Source: an uncultured Alistipes sp.
Lineage (GTDB): Bacteria > Bacteroidota > Bacteroidia > Bacteroidales > Rikenellaceae
DNA length: 14,141 bases
Assembly: GCA_949840605.1 (NCBI GenBank)
Contig: CATKXN010000067.1
Span: 1 to 14,141 of the forward strand
Direction of reading: 5' to 3'
The notes beneath the pieces are model-generated. The model had not been told where the DNA came from. It made no database searches and saw only the letters and a list, made by a program, of their open reading frames with translations. Of the stretch, positions 8,679-14,141 are shown in pieces. Made by a program: the position numbers and the translations under genes. Within the stretch, counting starts at the first letter, position 1; every line of letters begins with the position of its first letter.

Positions 8679-10880
8679 ATGAAAAAACTGCTTATTCTTT
8701 TGTTTGCGGCGTTCCCGCTGTTCGCGGTCCGCTCCGCCTCGGCCTCCGAAACGGCCGAAACGCAGGCCGCCGCCGCGTTGGCCCGGCGTATCCTGCCGCG
8801 GCTGGGAGCCGGCATCCGGTTTGTCCACATTCCTTCCGACCGGGACCGCTTCGTGCTCGAAATGCACGGCGGCGAGTTGCAGATCTCCGGCAATTCGGCG
8901 GTTTCGATGGCCTTCGGACTGAACTGCTACCTGCGTGAATATTGCCGTGTCACGGTGACGTGGTACCGGCGTGACAAGATCGACGAGTCGAAACGGCTGC
9001 CGGCCGTGGAGGGGCGTGTCGAACGCGAGGCGCGGGTCGGGAACCGCTTTTTCCTGAATTATTGCACCTACGGCTATTCGCTCAACTGGTGGCAGTGGGA
9101 CGAGTGGGAACATTTCATCGACTGGATGGCTTTGAACGGCGTCACGATGGCGCTGGCGACTACGGGGCAGGAAGCCGTCTGGCAGCGCGTCTGGCGGCGC
9201 TTCGGGCTGGACGACGAGACCATACGCCGCTATTTCACCGGGCCTTCCTACCTGCCCTGGCACCGCATGGCCAATATCGACGCCTGGCACGGGCCGCTGC
9301 CGCAGTCGTGGATCGACGGGCAGCTGGAACTGCAGCGACGCATCATCGCCCGGGAGCGGGAACTCGGTATCCAGCCGGTCTTCACCTCTTTCACAGGGCA
9401 TGTGCCCAAGGCCCTGAAAACGCTTTTTCCCGATGCGGACATCGAACGGCTCAATCCGTGGACCAGTTTCGAGAGACCGTATAACAGCTATTATCTGAAC
9501 CCCGCCGAACCGCTTTTCGGCCGGATACAACAGGCTTACATGCAGGAACAGCGACGGCTGTTCGGCGAAAGTTCGGTCTATGGGGTCGATCCTTTCAACG
9601 AACTCGATCCGCCGAGCTGGGACCCGGAGTATCTGGCCCGGGCCGCCCGGCTGACCTACGAGTCGATCACGCAGTTCGACAAGGACGCCGTCTGGCTGCA
9701 AATGGCCTGGGTCTTTTACCACAAGCGCAGGGACTGGACACCCGAACGGCTGAAAGCCTATCTGTGCGCCGTTCCGGACGGGAAACTGCTGATGCTGGAC
9801 TATTATTGCGACAAGGTGGAGCTGTGGCGCAGTACGGAATCTTTCTACGGTCAGCCTTTCATCTGGTCCTATCTGGGCAACTTCGGCGGCAATACGATGC
9901 TTGCGGGCGACGTGAAGGACGTGAGCCGTAAGTTGGACCGCGCCTATGCGGAGGCCGGGCGCAATTTCGTGGGGATCGGCTGCACGCTCGAAGGGCTGGA
10001 TGTCAATCCGTTCATGTATGAATATGTCTTGGACCGCGCCTGGACGCCTTTATACGACGATGCCGAGTGGATCGACCGGCTGGCCGACCGTCGGTCGGGG
10101 TGTGCCGACGTCCATTACCGGCAGGCCTGGCGGATTCTCTACGATAAAATCTACTGTGCCCCCAGCGGAAACCGTTCGGCGGCGGTCTGCGCCCGTCCGA
10201 ACATGAAAGGCCGTTCGAAATGGAGCGGTCCGCATCTCGACTACGACAACCGCGATCTGCTGAAGGCCTGGGAGCAGCTGACGCTTGCCCGGACTGGACG
10301 GACGGCGTCCAGCCGTTTCGATTGCGTCAACATTCCCCGGCAATGTCTCGAAAACTACTTCGGGAATCTGAACGAGCGGTGCATCGCCGCCTGCCGCGGC
10401 GGGGACCGGGAGACGGTCGTCCGGCTTTCGGCGCGCCTGCTGGAGTTGCTGGACGATATCGACCGGCTGGTCGCCGCAGATGCCTATTTCCTGCTCGGGA
10501 AGTGGATTGCCGACGCCCGCAGGATGGGAACGACGCCCGCCGAGAAGGACTATTTCGAACGCGATGCCCGCAACATCCTCACCGCCTGGGGAGGCCGCGG
10601 CTATTCGCTGAACGACTATGCCAACCGCACCTGGTCGGGACTGGTGTCGGACTACTACAAGGAGCGCTGGCGGCGTTTCTACGACCGGCTGCAAAGCGAC
10701 GGCGGGGCGGACGAGGATGCGCTGCTGCAGGAGTTGCAGGACTTCGAGTGGGAGTGGGTCGGCCGGAAAGGACGTTATGCGGAGAGACCCCGGGGAGATG
10801 CTTTCAGGCTTTGCAGATCGCTCTATACGAAATATGCGGTCGAGATCGAACGTTTCTATACTGAAAAGACCGAACGATGA
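8679..10880 (+). CDS. Exported GH89 alpha-N-acetylglucosaminidase (NAGLU family)
   Basis: GH89 enzymes remove terminal alpha-linked GlcNAc with retention, acting for example on GlcNAc-alpha-1,4-Gal caps of gastric-type mucin or on heparan fragments. A signal peptide covers about residues 1-22 (cut near ASA-SET). The small N-terminal alpha/beta domain (about 25-110) is followed by the catalytic barrel, whose family landmarks are NYCTYGYSLNWWQWDEWEHF, IDWMALNGV, TGQEAVWQRVW, GPSYLPWHRMANID, PLPQSWI, FTGHVP and GQPFIWSYLGNFGG. The acid/base is E308 in DPFNELDPPS and the nucleophile E438 in CTLEGLDVNP, both placed by analogy to characterised GH89 enzymes. The remaining roughly 280 residues form the helical C-terminal domain. 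Its 733-aa length is close to human NAGLU (about 740). It starts 9 bp after the GH3 stop and overlaps the next start by 4 bp (ATGA), implying translational coupling. It is the most informative gene for the substrate of this locus. Confidence 0.95.
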   Translation: MKKLLILLFAAFPLFAVRSASASETAETQAAAALARRILPRLGAGIRFVHIPSDRDRFVLEMHGGELQISGNSAVSMAFGLNCYLREYCRVTVTWYRRDKIDESKRLPAVEGRVEREARVGNRFFLNYCTYGYSLNWWQWDEWEHFIDWMALNGVTMALATTGQEAVWQRVWRRFGLDDETIRRYFTGPSYLPWHRMANIDAWHGPLPQSWIDGQLELQRRIIARERELGIQPVFTSFTGHVPKALKTLFPDADIERLNPWTSFERPYNSYYLNPAEPLFGRIQQAYMQEQRRLFGESSVYGVDPFNELDPPSWDPEYLARAARLTYESITQFDKDAVWLQMAWVFYHKRRDWTPERLKAYLCAVPDGKLLMLDYYCDKVELWRSTESFYGQPFIWSYLGNFGGNTMLAGDVKDVSRKLDRAYAEAGRNFVGIGCTLEGLDVNPFMYEYVLDRAWTPLYDDAEWIDRLADRRSGCADVHYRQAWRILYDKIYCAPSGNRSAAVCARPNMKGRSKWSGPHLDYDNRDLLKAWEQLTLARTGRTASSRFDCVNIPRQCLENYFGNLNERCIAACRGGDRETVVRLSARLLELLDDIDRLVAADAYFLLGKWIADARRMGTTPAEKDYFERDARNILTAWGGRGYSLNDYANRTWSGLVSDYYKERWRRFYDRLQSDGGADEDALLQELQDFEWEWVGRKGRYAERPRGDAFRLCRSLYTKYAVEIERFYTEKTER

Positions 10881-12364
10881 AAATCCGAATGTTTCTCTTG
10901 TCGATGGCCCTGGGCCTCGGCAGCCTCTGCCTCGCACAGCAGACGCCCTGCGGGAACCGTTGTACGGTGGAATACCAGAAAATCCGGAAGCTGGAATATA
11001 CCGGCTGGGAGAGCGTCGAATCGGACCGGACGCTCGTCGTCGACAGCCTGCGCGGTTTCCGGCCGAAACGGATGCGTCTCACCCGGTGGGGCGGACGCCG
11101 CGACCTGAAAGAACCGTCGGTCGTCATCGGGCGTCCGGGCTATTTCCGTCTCGGGAAATTCGGCGGACGCTGGTATTTCATCGATCCCGACGGCGGATGT
11201 CTCGTGCTGATGGGAACGCAGAGCCTCGGGGATTGCGCCGGGATGCCCGGCGAACGGCGGTGGAGCCGCGAGACGGCCCGCCTGCTGCGGGAAAACGGCT
11301 TCAACTATGCCAATTTCGGAGCTTTCACCCTCAAACACTACTCCGATGTCATGGCTCCCGGATGCGGCGAGCGGATTCTCGGTTCCGGCGGCCGGAAGCT
11401 GGCCTATATCGACCTGGCCTACATGCTGCGGTCGTTCGTGTGGAATACGGAGATCGACCGGCTGAAGCTCAACCGGCTGATCGCGGTTTTCCATCCCGAC
11501 TATCTGGATCATCTGGACAGGTACGCCCGCGAGAACTGCGCCAAGTTCCGCGACGACAAACACTGTATAGGATACTACCTCGACAATGAATTGGGATTTA
11601 TCGGATGGCGCAAGTATTTTGCCGACCAGACGATCCTGCTCCGTAATTTTCTGGGCATGACGGACGCCCGGAATCCGACGCCGCTTCCCGAGAGCTGCGC
11701 CTATGCCAGGGAGGCGGCGCTCGATTTTCTGCGCCGCCGCGGGGTCGAGCCCGGGGCCATTACCGAGGAGGACGAGGAGGCGTTCCGTGCCTATGTGGCC
11801 GATTACTATTTCCGGACTGCTTCCGAAGCCCTGCGGCGTTACGACCCGAACCACCTGATCTTGGGAAGCCGCCTGCACGGGTTTCCGAAATACGACGAGA
11901 TCACCGTCCGGGCCTGCGCCCGGTACTGCGACGCCGTGTCGGTCAACTACTACGGGGTGTGGACTCCCGAAGAGGAATATATGCGCAATCTGGAGTCGTG
12001 GTCCGGAGGCAAGCCCTTTTTCGTCACCGAGTTCTATGTCAAGGGCGCGGATGCCGCACGCAACGGCGTTCCGTATGAAAATAAGGAGGGCGGCGGCTGG
12101 CTCGTGCGCACGCAGGCCGACCGCGGACGCTATTACCAGCATTTCACGCTGCATCTGCTGCGTGCCCGGAACTGCGTCGGATGGGTGCATTTCAAATACC
12201 GGGATGCGATTTACAAGAGCAAGAGCGGTGAAGAGGCCTATTGCAACAAGGGTATCGTTTCGGTCGACTGCGAGCCGTATGCGGATTTTCTGAAGGTCAT
12301 GAAGCAGGTTCATGTGAACGCCTATGCGCTGATCGATTATTTCGACCGGGAATCGGAGGAGTGA
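10877..12364 (+). CDS. Exported clan GH-A glycoside hydrolase, GH50/agarase-like, specificity unknown
   Basis: This 495-aa protein looks like a retaining TIM-barrel hydrolase of clan GH-A. The signal peptide is residues 1-20 (cut CLA-QQ). The sequence GRWYFIDPDGGCLVLMG resembles the opening of GH50 and related beta-agarase/beta-galactosidase-like proteins. The probable acid/base is E238 in GYYLDNELGF (the asparagine-glutamate pair of clan GH-A), and the probable nucleophile is E385 in KPFFVTEFYVKG, at the end of a hydrophobic strand as expected. SVNYYGVW and NCVGWVHFKYRD fit barrel strands 6 and 8. It is much shorter than characterised GH50 agarases and lacks a clear N-terminal accessory module, so the family number is uncertain. 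The mature part carries about 13 cysteines, unusual for an exported hydrolase. It is last in the operon and translationally coupled to GH89, which suggests it acts on the same glycan, perhaps on the sugar exposed once alpha-GlcNAc is removed. That last point is inference. Confidence 0.75.
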   Translation: MKIRMFLLSMALGLGSLCLAQQTPCGNRCTVEYQKIRKLEYTGWESVESDRTLVVDSLRGFRPKRMRLTRWGGRRDLKEPSVVIGRPGYFRLGKFGGRWYFIDPDGGCLVLMGTQSLGDCAGMPGERRWSRETARLLRENGFNYANFGAFTLKHYSDVMAPGCGERILGSGGRKLAYIDLAYMLRSFVWNTEIDRLKLNRLIAVFHPDYLDHLDRYARENCAKFRDDKHCIGYYLDNELGFIGWRKYFADQTILLRNFLGMTDARNPTPLPESCAYAREAALDFLRRRGVEPGAITEEDEEAFRAYVADYYFRTASEALRRYDPNHLILGSRLHGFPKYDEITVRACARYCDAVSVNYYGVWTPEEEYMRNLESWSGGKPFFVTEFYVKGADAARNGVPYENKEGGGWLVRTQADRGRYYQHFTLHLLRARNCVGWVHFKYRDAIYKSKSGEEAYCNKGIVSVDCEPYADFLKVMKQVHVNAYALIDYFDRESEE

Positions 12365-12370
12365 CGGGTG

Positions 12371-12466
12371 CGGTATCCGTACCGTGCGGGTAAAACGCGT
12401 GTCCGGTCCCGCTTTTCCCGTTCGCTGAATCGGGTAGGGCATTCTTTCGGGGCCGGGGGCCGGACA
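12371..12466 (+). other. Inverted repeats downstream of the PUL (possible 3'-UTR structure)
   Basis: The stretch after the last PUL gene contains no ORF of its own but several complementary arms. They are cggta/taccg at 12371-12375 and 12380-12384; tgtccggtccc (12400-12410) with ggggccggaca (12456-12466), 11 pairs including one G-U; and, nested inside, cccg/cggg with ttc/gaa at 12417-12434. These could fold into a structured mRNA 3' end that protects the transcript. In GC-rich DNA such pairings also arise by chance, so confidence is low. Confidence 0.25.
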
Positions 12467-12487
12467 AGTAGGTATAAATGCGTATTT

Positions 12488-12540
12488 TCCCGAAAACCAA
12501 GTCTGCACGGCATGGTTTTCGGGAGGTTTTTGTTATTTTT
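12488..12540 (+). terminator. Probable intrinsic terminator of the PUL transcript
   Basis: A perfect 12-bp inverted repeat has its left arm at 12488-12499 (tcccgaaaacca) and right arm at 12513-12524 (tggttttcggga). The 13-nt loop between them can add a further tgc/gca pairing. A T-rich run (ggtttttgttattttt) follows directly. This matches a rho-independent terminator and lies about 125 bp after the last PUL stop, before the nspC operon. The stem is less GC-rich than in textbook terminators. A symmetric binding site for a repressor acting on the overlapping nspC promoter is the main alternative. Confidence 0.55.
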
Positions 12541-12541
12541 G
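12534..12541 (+). promoter_or_regulatory. Candidate -7 promoter element for nspC
   Basis: TATTTTTG fits the Bacteroidota primary-sigma -7 consensus TAnnTTTG exactly. It lies 27 bp before the nspC ATG, implying a short leader that is A-rich near the start codon (ctaaaaacaattcg), as is usual where Shine-Dalgarno pairing is not used. No convincing TTTG -33 element is found at the expected distance upstream, where the terminator hairpin lies. The call therefore rests on the -7 match and position only. Confidence 0.4.
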
Positions 12542-12568
12542 CAACTGTTTTGAACTAAAAACAATTCG

Positions 12569-13708
12569 ATGATTGACTTTCTGAAACTGCCTTCGCCGTG
12601 TTACGTTCTCGACGAGGAACTGCTGGACCGGAATCTGGCTGTTGTCGACCGCGTGCGCCGGGAATCGGACGCCGAAATTATCGTGGCCCTGAAGGCATGC
12701 GCCATGTGGAGCATTTTTCCCCGGCTGGCGCAGCACTCCGACGGTGCGACGGCAAGTTCCGCCGCCGAGGCGCGCCTCGTTTTCGAGGAGTTCGGAAAGC
12801 CCGCCCACACCTATGCCCCGACCTACACGGACCGCAATATCGACGAGATACTGCGTTGCAGCGACCATATCACCTTCAATTCCGTCTCCCAGTTCGAACG
12901 CTTCGGACAGCGGGCCCTTATCAGCGGTCTGTCGTGCGGCCTGCGGATCAATCCGCAGTATTCGCCCGTCGAAACGGACCTCTACAACCCGTGCGTACCC
13001 GGCTCGCGGCTGGGCGTCACGGCCGAACAGCTGGCGGCGTGCGGCGGACTTCCGGCAGGCGTCGAGGGGCTGCATTTCCACGTTCTCTGCGAATCGCGTC
13101 CGGAGCATCTGCGAAAGGCGCTGGAGGCCGTCGAACGGCATTTCGGACACTACCTGGGCCAAATAAAGTGGCTCAATATGGGCGGCGGCCACCTGATGAC
13201 CGCTTCGTGGTACGACTGCGACGAACTGATCGCCGTGCTGAAAGATTTCAAGGCCCGGCATCCGCACCTGCGGCTGATCCTCGAACCCGGCAGCGCCTTC
13301 ACATGGCGCACGGGCTATCTGGTTTCGACCGTCGAGGATATCGTCGTGAACGGCGGGGTGCATACGGCCATGCTCGACGTATCGTTCGCCTGCCACATGC
13401 CCGACTGTCTCGAAATGCCCTATAAGCCGGCTATCGTCGGGGCGCACGAGCCTGCCGGGGACGAGAAACGCTGGCGCATGGGCGGCACGAGCTGCCTTGC
13501 GGGCGATTTTTACGGCGACTGGGCTTTCGACCACGATCTGAGGGTGGGGGAGCGCATCGTCTTCGAGGACATGATCCACTACACGATGGTCAAGACCACG
13601 CTATTCAACGGCGTCCAGCATCCCGCGATCGTCATTGCACGCCGCGACGGACGCATCGACGTCATCCGCGAGTTCGGTTACGAGGATTTCAGAAACCGCA
13701 TGTCGTAA
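12569..13708 (+). CDS. nspC: Carboxynorspermidine/carboxyspermidine decarboxylase
   Basis: NspC is a PLP-dependent decarboxylase of the alanine-racemase-fold group. It converts carboxynorspermidine or carboxyspermidine to norspermidine or spermidine, the last step of the polyamine route that bypasses S-adenosylmethionine decarboxylase. It is cytoplasmic, with no signal peptide. The PLP lysine is K42 in VALKAC. FNSVSQF, GLRINPQYSP and SRLGV fit the family, as do the HFHVLCES strand, the phosphate-binding glycine loop NMGGGH (203-208), LEPGSAF, and SCLAGD (C309, D313). The ending YTMVKTTLFNG and EFGYEDFRNRMS parallels Vibrio NspC closely. Length (379 aa) matches the family (about 377) and is shorter than LysA diaminopimelate decarboxylases. 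The partner carboxyspermidine dehydrogenase is not in this window. A probable promoter lies just upstream, and the next gene begins 19 bp after the stop. Confidence 0.93.
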   Translation: MIDFLKLPSPCYVLDEELLDRNLAVVDRVRRESDAEIIVALKACAMWSIFPRLAQHSDGATASSAAEARLVFEEFGKPAHTYAPTYTDRNIDEILRCSDHITFNSVSQFERFGQRALISGLSCGLRINPQYSPVETDLYNPCVPGSRLGVTAEQLAACGGLPAGVEGLHFHVLCESRPEHLRKALEAVERHFGHYLGQIKWLNMGGGHLMTASWYDCDELIAVLKDFKARHPHLRLILEPGSAFTWRTGYLVSTVEDIVVNGGVHTAMLDVSFACHMPDCLEMPYKPAIVGAHEPAGDEKRWRMGGTSCLAGDFYGDWAFDHDLRVGERIVFEDMIHYTMVKTTLFNGVQHPAIVIARRDGRIDVIREFGYEDFRNRMS

Positions 13709-13727
13709 ACAACACAAACAACGATAA

Positions 13728-14141
13728 ATGAAAGATTTTACACCTACTTCCTACATGCTGGAGTGTGTCGCCACGGGGCGCGAATTCGAGGACGCGGGCT
13801 GGATGCTCGCCGATCCGCAGTACAAGGAGCCGTCGCTCGTCCGCACCAAATACGCCCGTAAACAGCTCGACGTGAAACCCGCCGAATGGGGCCTCTACCG
13901 CTTTGCCGACTGGCTGCCCGTGCGGCGTATCCTCAAAGGTTCCTCGGCCCCCGTGACCTACAAGAGCAAGGGGCTGGCCCGGCACCTCGGGCTGGAAAAC
14001 CTCTGGATCACTTTCAACGGCTATTATCCGGCCATCGGGGCCACGATGACCACGTGTTCGTTCAAGGAGACCGAAGCCTACTCGGTCTGCGGACGCGCCG
14101 CCGATGACGAGCGTCGCGTGCTGGTGGTCGCCTCGGCCGGA
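13728..14141 (+). CDS. Cysteate synthase-like PLP enzyme (3' end cut by the window)
   Basis: The first 138 codons are open to the window edge. The layout is that of the threonine-synthase-like fold-type II PLP enzymes: a short N-terminal segment (YMLECVATGREFEDAGW), a charged linker leading to RTKYA, W-x-L-Y-RFADWLPV, then SSAPVTYKSKGLARHLGLENLWI. The active-site segment is GATMTTCSFKETEA, with K113 the probable PLP Schiff-base lysine. The SFKE-x-EA form differs from the usual SFKDRG of threonine synthase and fits cysteate synthase, which makes cysteate from phosphoserine and sulfite. In Bacteroidota, cysteate feeds sulfonolipid (capnine/sulfobacin) synthesis, a trait of Alistipes. The N-terminal zinc-ribbon-like cysteines of some relatives are mostly replaced here. 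Threonine synthase or another family member remains possible because the C-terminal two thirds are missing. The start ATG follows an A-rich spacer, 19 bp after nspC, so the two genes are probably co-transcribed. Confidence 0.65.
   Translation, partial: MKDFTPTSYMLECVATGREFEDAGWMLADPQYKEPSLVRTKYARKQLDVKPAEWGLYRFADWLPVRRILKGSSAPVTYKSKGLARHLGLENLWITFNGYYPAIGATMTTCSFKETEAYSVCGRAADDERRVLVVASAG

Larger units (their letters stand above)
28..12364 (+). other. Polysaccharide utilization locus (predicted six-gene operon)
   Basis: Six co-directional genes run SusC, SusD, unknown lipoprotein, GH3, GH89 and GH-A hydrolase. Intergenic gaps are 19, 1, 3 and 9 bp, then a 4-bp ATGA overlap, with a terminator-like hairpin after the last gene. 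Every product begins with an export signal. This is the standard Bacteroidota PUL layout: outer-membrane capture and import followed by exported glycosidases. The left edge is open, so a regulator (hybrid two-component system or ECF sigma/anti-sigma pair) and further enzymes may lie upstream. Substrate is inferred from GH89 as a glycan carrying terminal alpha-GlcNAc; the exact glycan cannot be settled from the sequence. Confidence 0.85.

Noticed and set aside
8666..8938. A short frame starting with the ATGA that overlaps the GH3 stop
   Set aside because: It is out of frame with GH89, has no signal peptide or motif, and is covered by the GH89 gene starting at 8679.
4959..9722. A 1587-codon open frame on the minus strand spanning three genes
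   Set aside because: It is codon-aligned with the lipoprotein, GH3 and GH89 genes, which share one reading frame. It stays open because those genes almost never use TTA, CTA or TCA codons, whose complements are stops. It ends at the first TTA, in the lipoprotein signal peptide. The + strand genes have clear family motifs and the antisense product has none.
10618..11589. A + strand open frame overlapping the GH89 end and the GH-A start in another frame
   Set aside because: The composition is Arg-rich and typical of out-of-frame GC-rich sequence. Both overlapping genes are well supported in their own frames.
10856..12508. A 550-codon minus-strand open frame over the GH-A gene and the following gap
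   Set aside because: The sense strand has a signal peptide, catalytic motifs and operon coupling. The antisense protein has no recognisable domain, and its start lies in the terminator region.
12569..13708. Diaminopimelate or arginine decarboxylase as an alternative to NspC
   Set aside because: These belong to the same fold group, but the length, the VALKAC context, the SCLAGD segment and the YEDF ending follow NspC.

Overview
The window is chromosomal DNA from a GC-rich member of the Bacteroidota. The evidence is a SusC/SusD nutrient-uptake pair, starts preceded by A-rich sequence rather than Shine-Dalgarno motifs, and a TAnnTTTG-type promoter element. The high GC content, near absence of TTA/CTA/TCA codons, and a cysteate-synthase-like gene at the right edge point to Alistipes or a related Rikenellaceae. 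That genus call is inference. All genes read on the + strand.

Region 1 (28-12364) is a tight polysaccharide utilization locus (PUL) of six genes: a SusC/RagA TonB-dependent porin, its SusD/RagB glycan-binding lipoprotein, a lipoprotein of unknown function, a GH3 beta-glycosidase, a GH89 alpha-N-acetylglucosaminidase, and a clan GH-A hydrolase resembling GH50 agarase-type proteins. Gaps are 19, 1, 3 and 9 bp and then a 4-bp overlap, so one transcript is likely. The regulator and promoter are not visible; only 27 bases precede the first gene. GH89 is the best guide to substrate: a glycan with terminal alpha-linked GlcNAc, such as gastric-type mucin O-glycans or heparan-derived pieces. No sulfatase or lyase is present here, which slightly favours an unsulfated glycan. 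The expected order of work is surface capture by SusC/SusD, then periplasmic trimming by the three exported hydrolases.

Region 2 (12365-12568) is a 204-bp gap without a gene. It holds several inverted repeats, the best being a perfect 12-bp stem followed by a T-rich run (a likely terminator of the PUL). The T-rich run overlaps a TATTTTTG sequence that fits the Bacteroidota -7 promoter element for the next operon.

Region 3 (12569-14141) holds nspC (carboxynorspermidine/carboxyspermidine decarboxylase, polyamine synthesis). After 19 bp comes the first 138 codons of a fold-type II PLP enzyme that best fits cysteate synthase, the entry enzyme of sulfonolipid (capnine/sulfobacin) synthesis in Bacteroidota. 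The second gene runs off the window.

Nothing here demands a wholly new system. The least explained pieces are the unknown lipoprotein, the Cys-rich GH-A enzyme, and the pairing of polyamine and cysteate enzymes. No tRNA, rRNA, CRISPR array, IS element or att site was seen.
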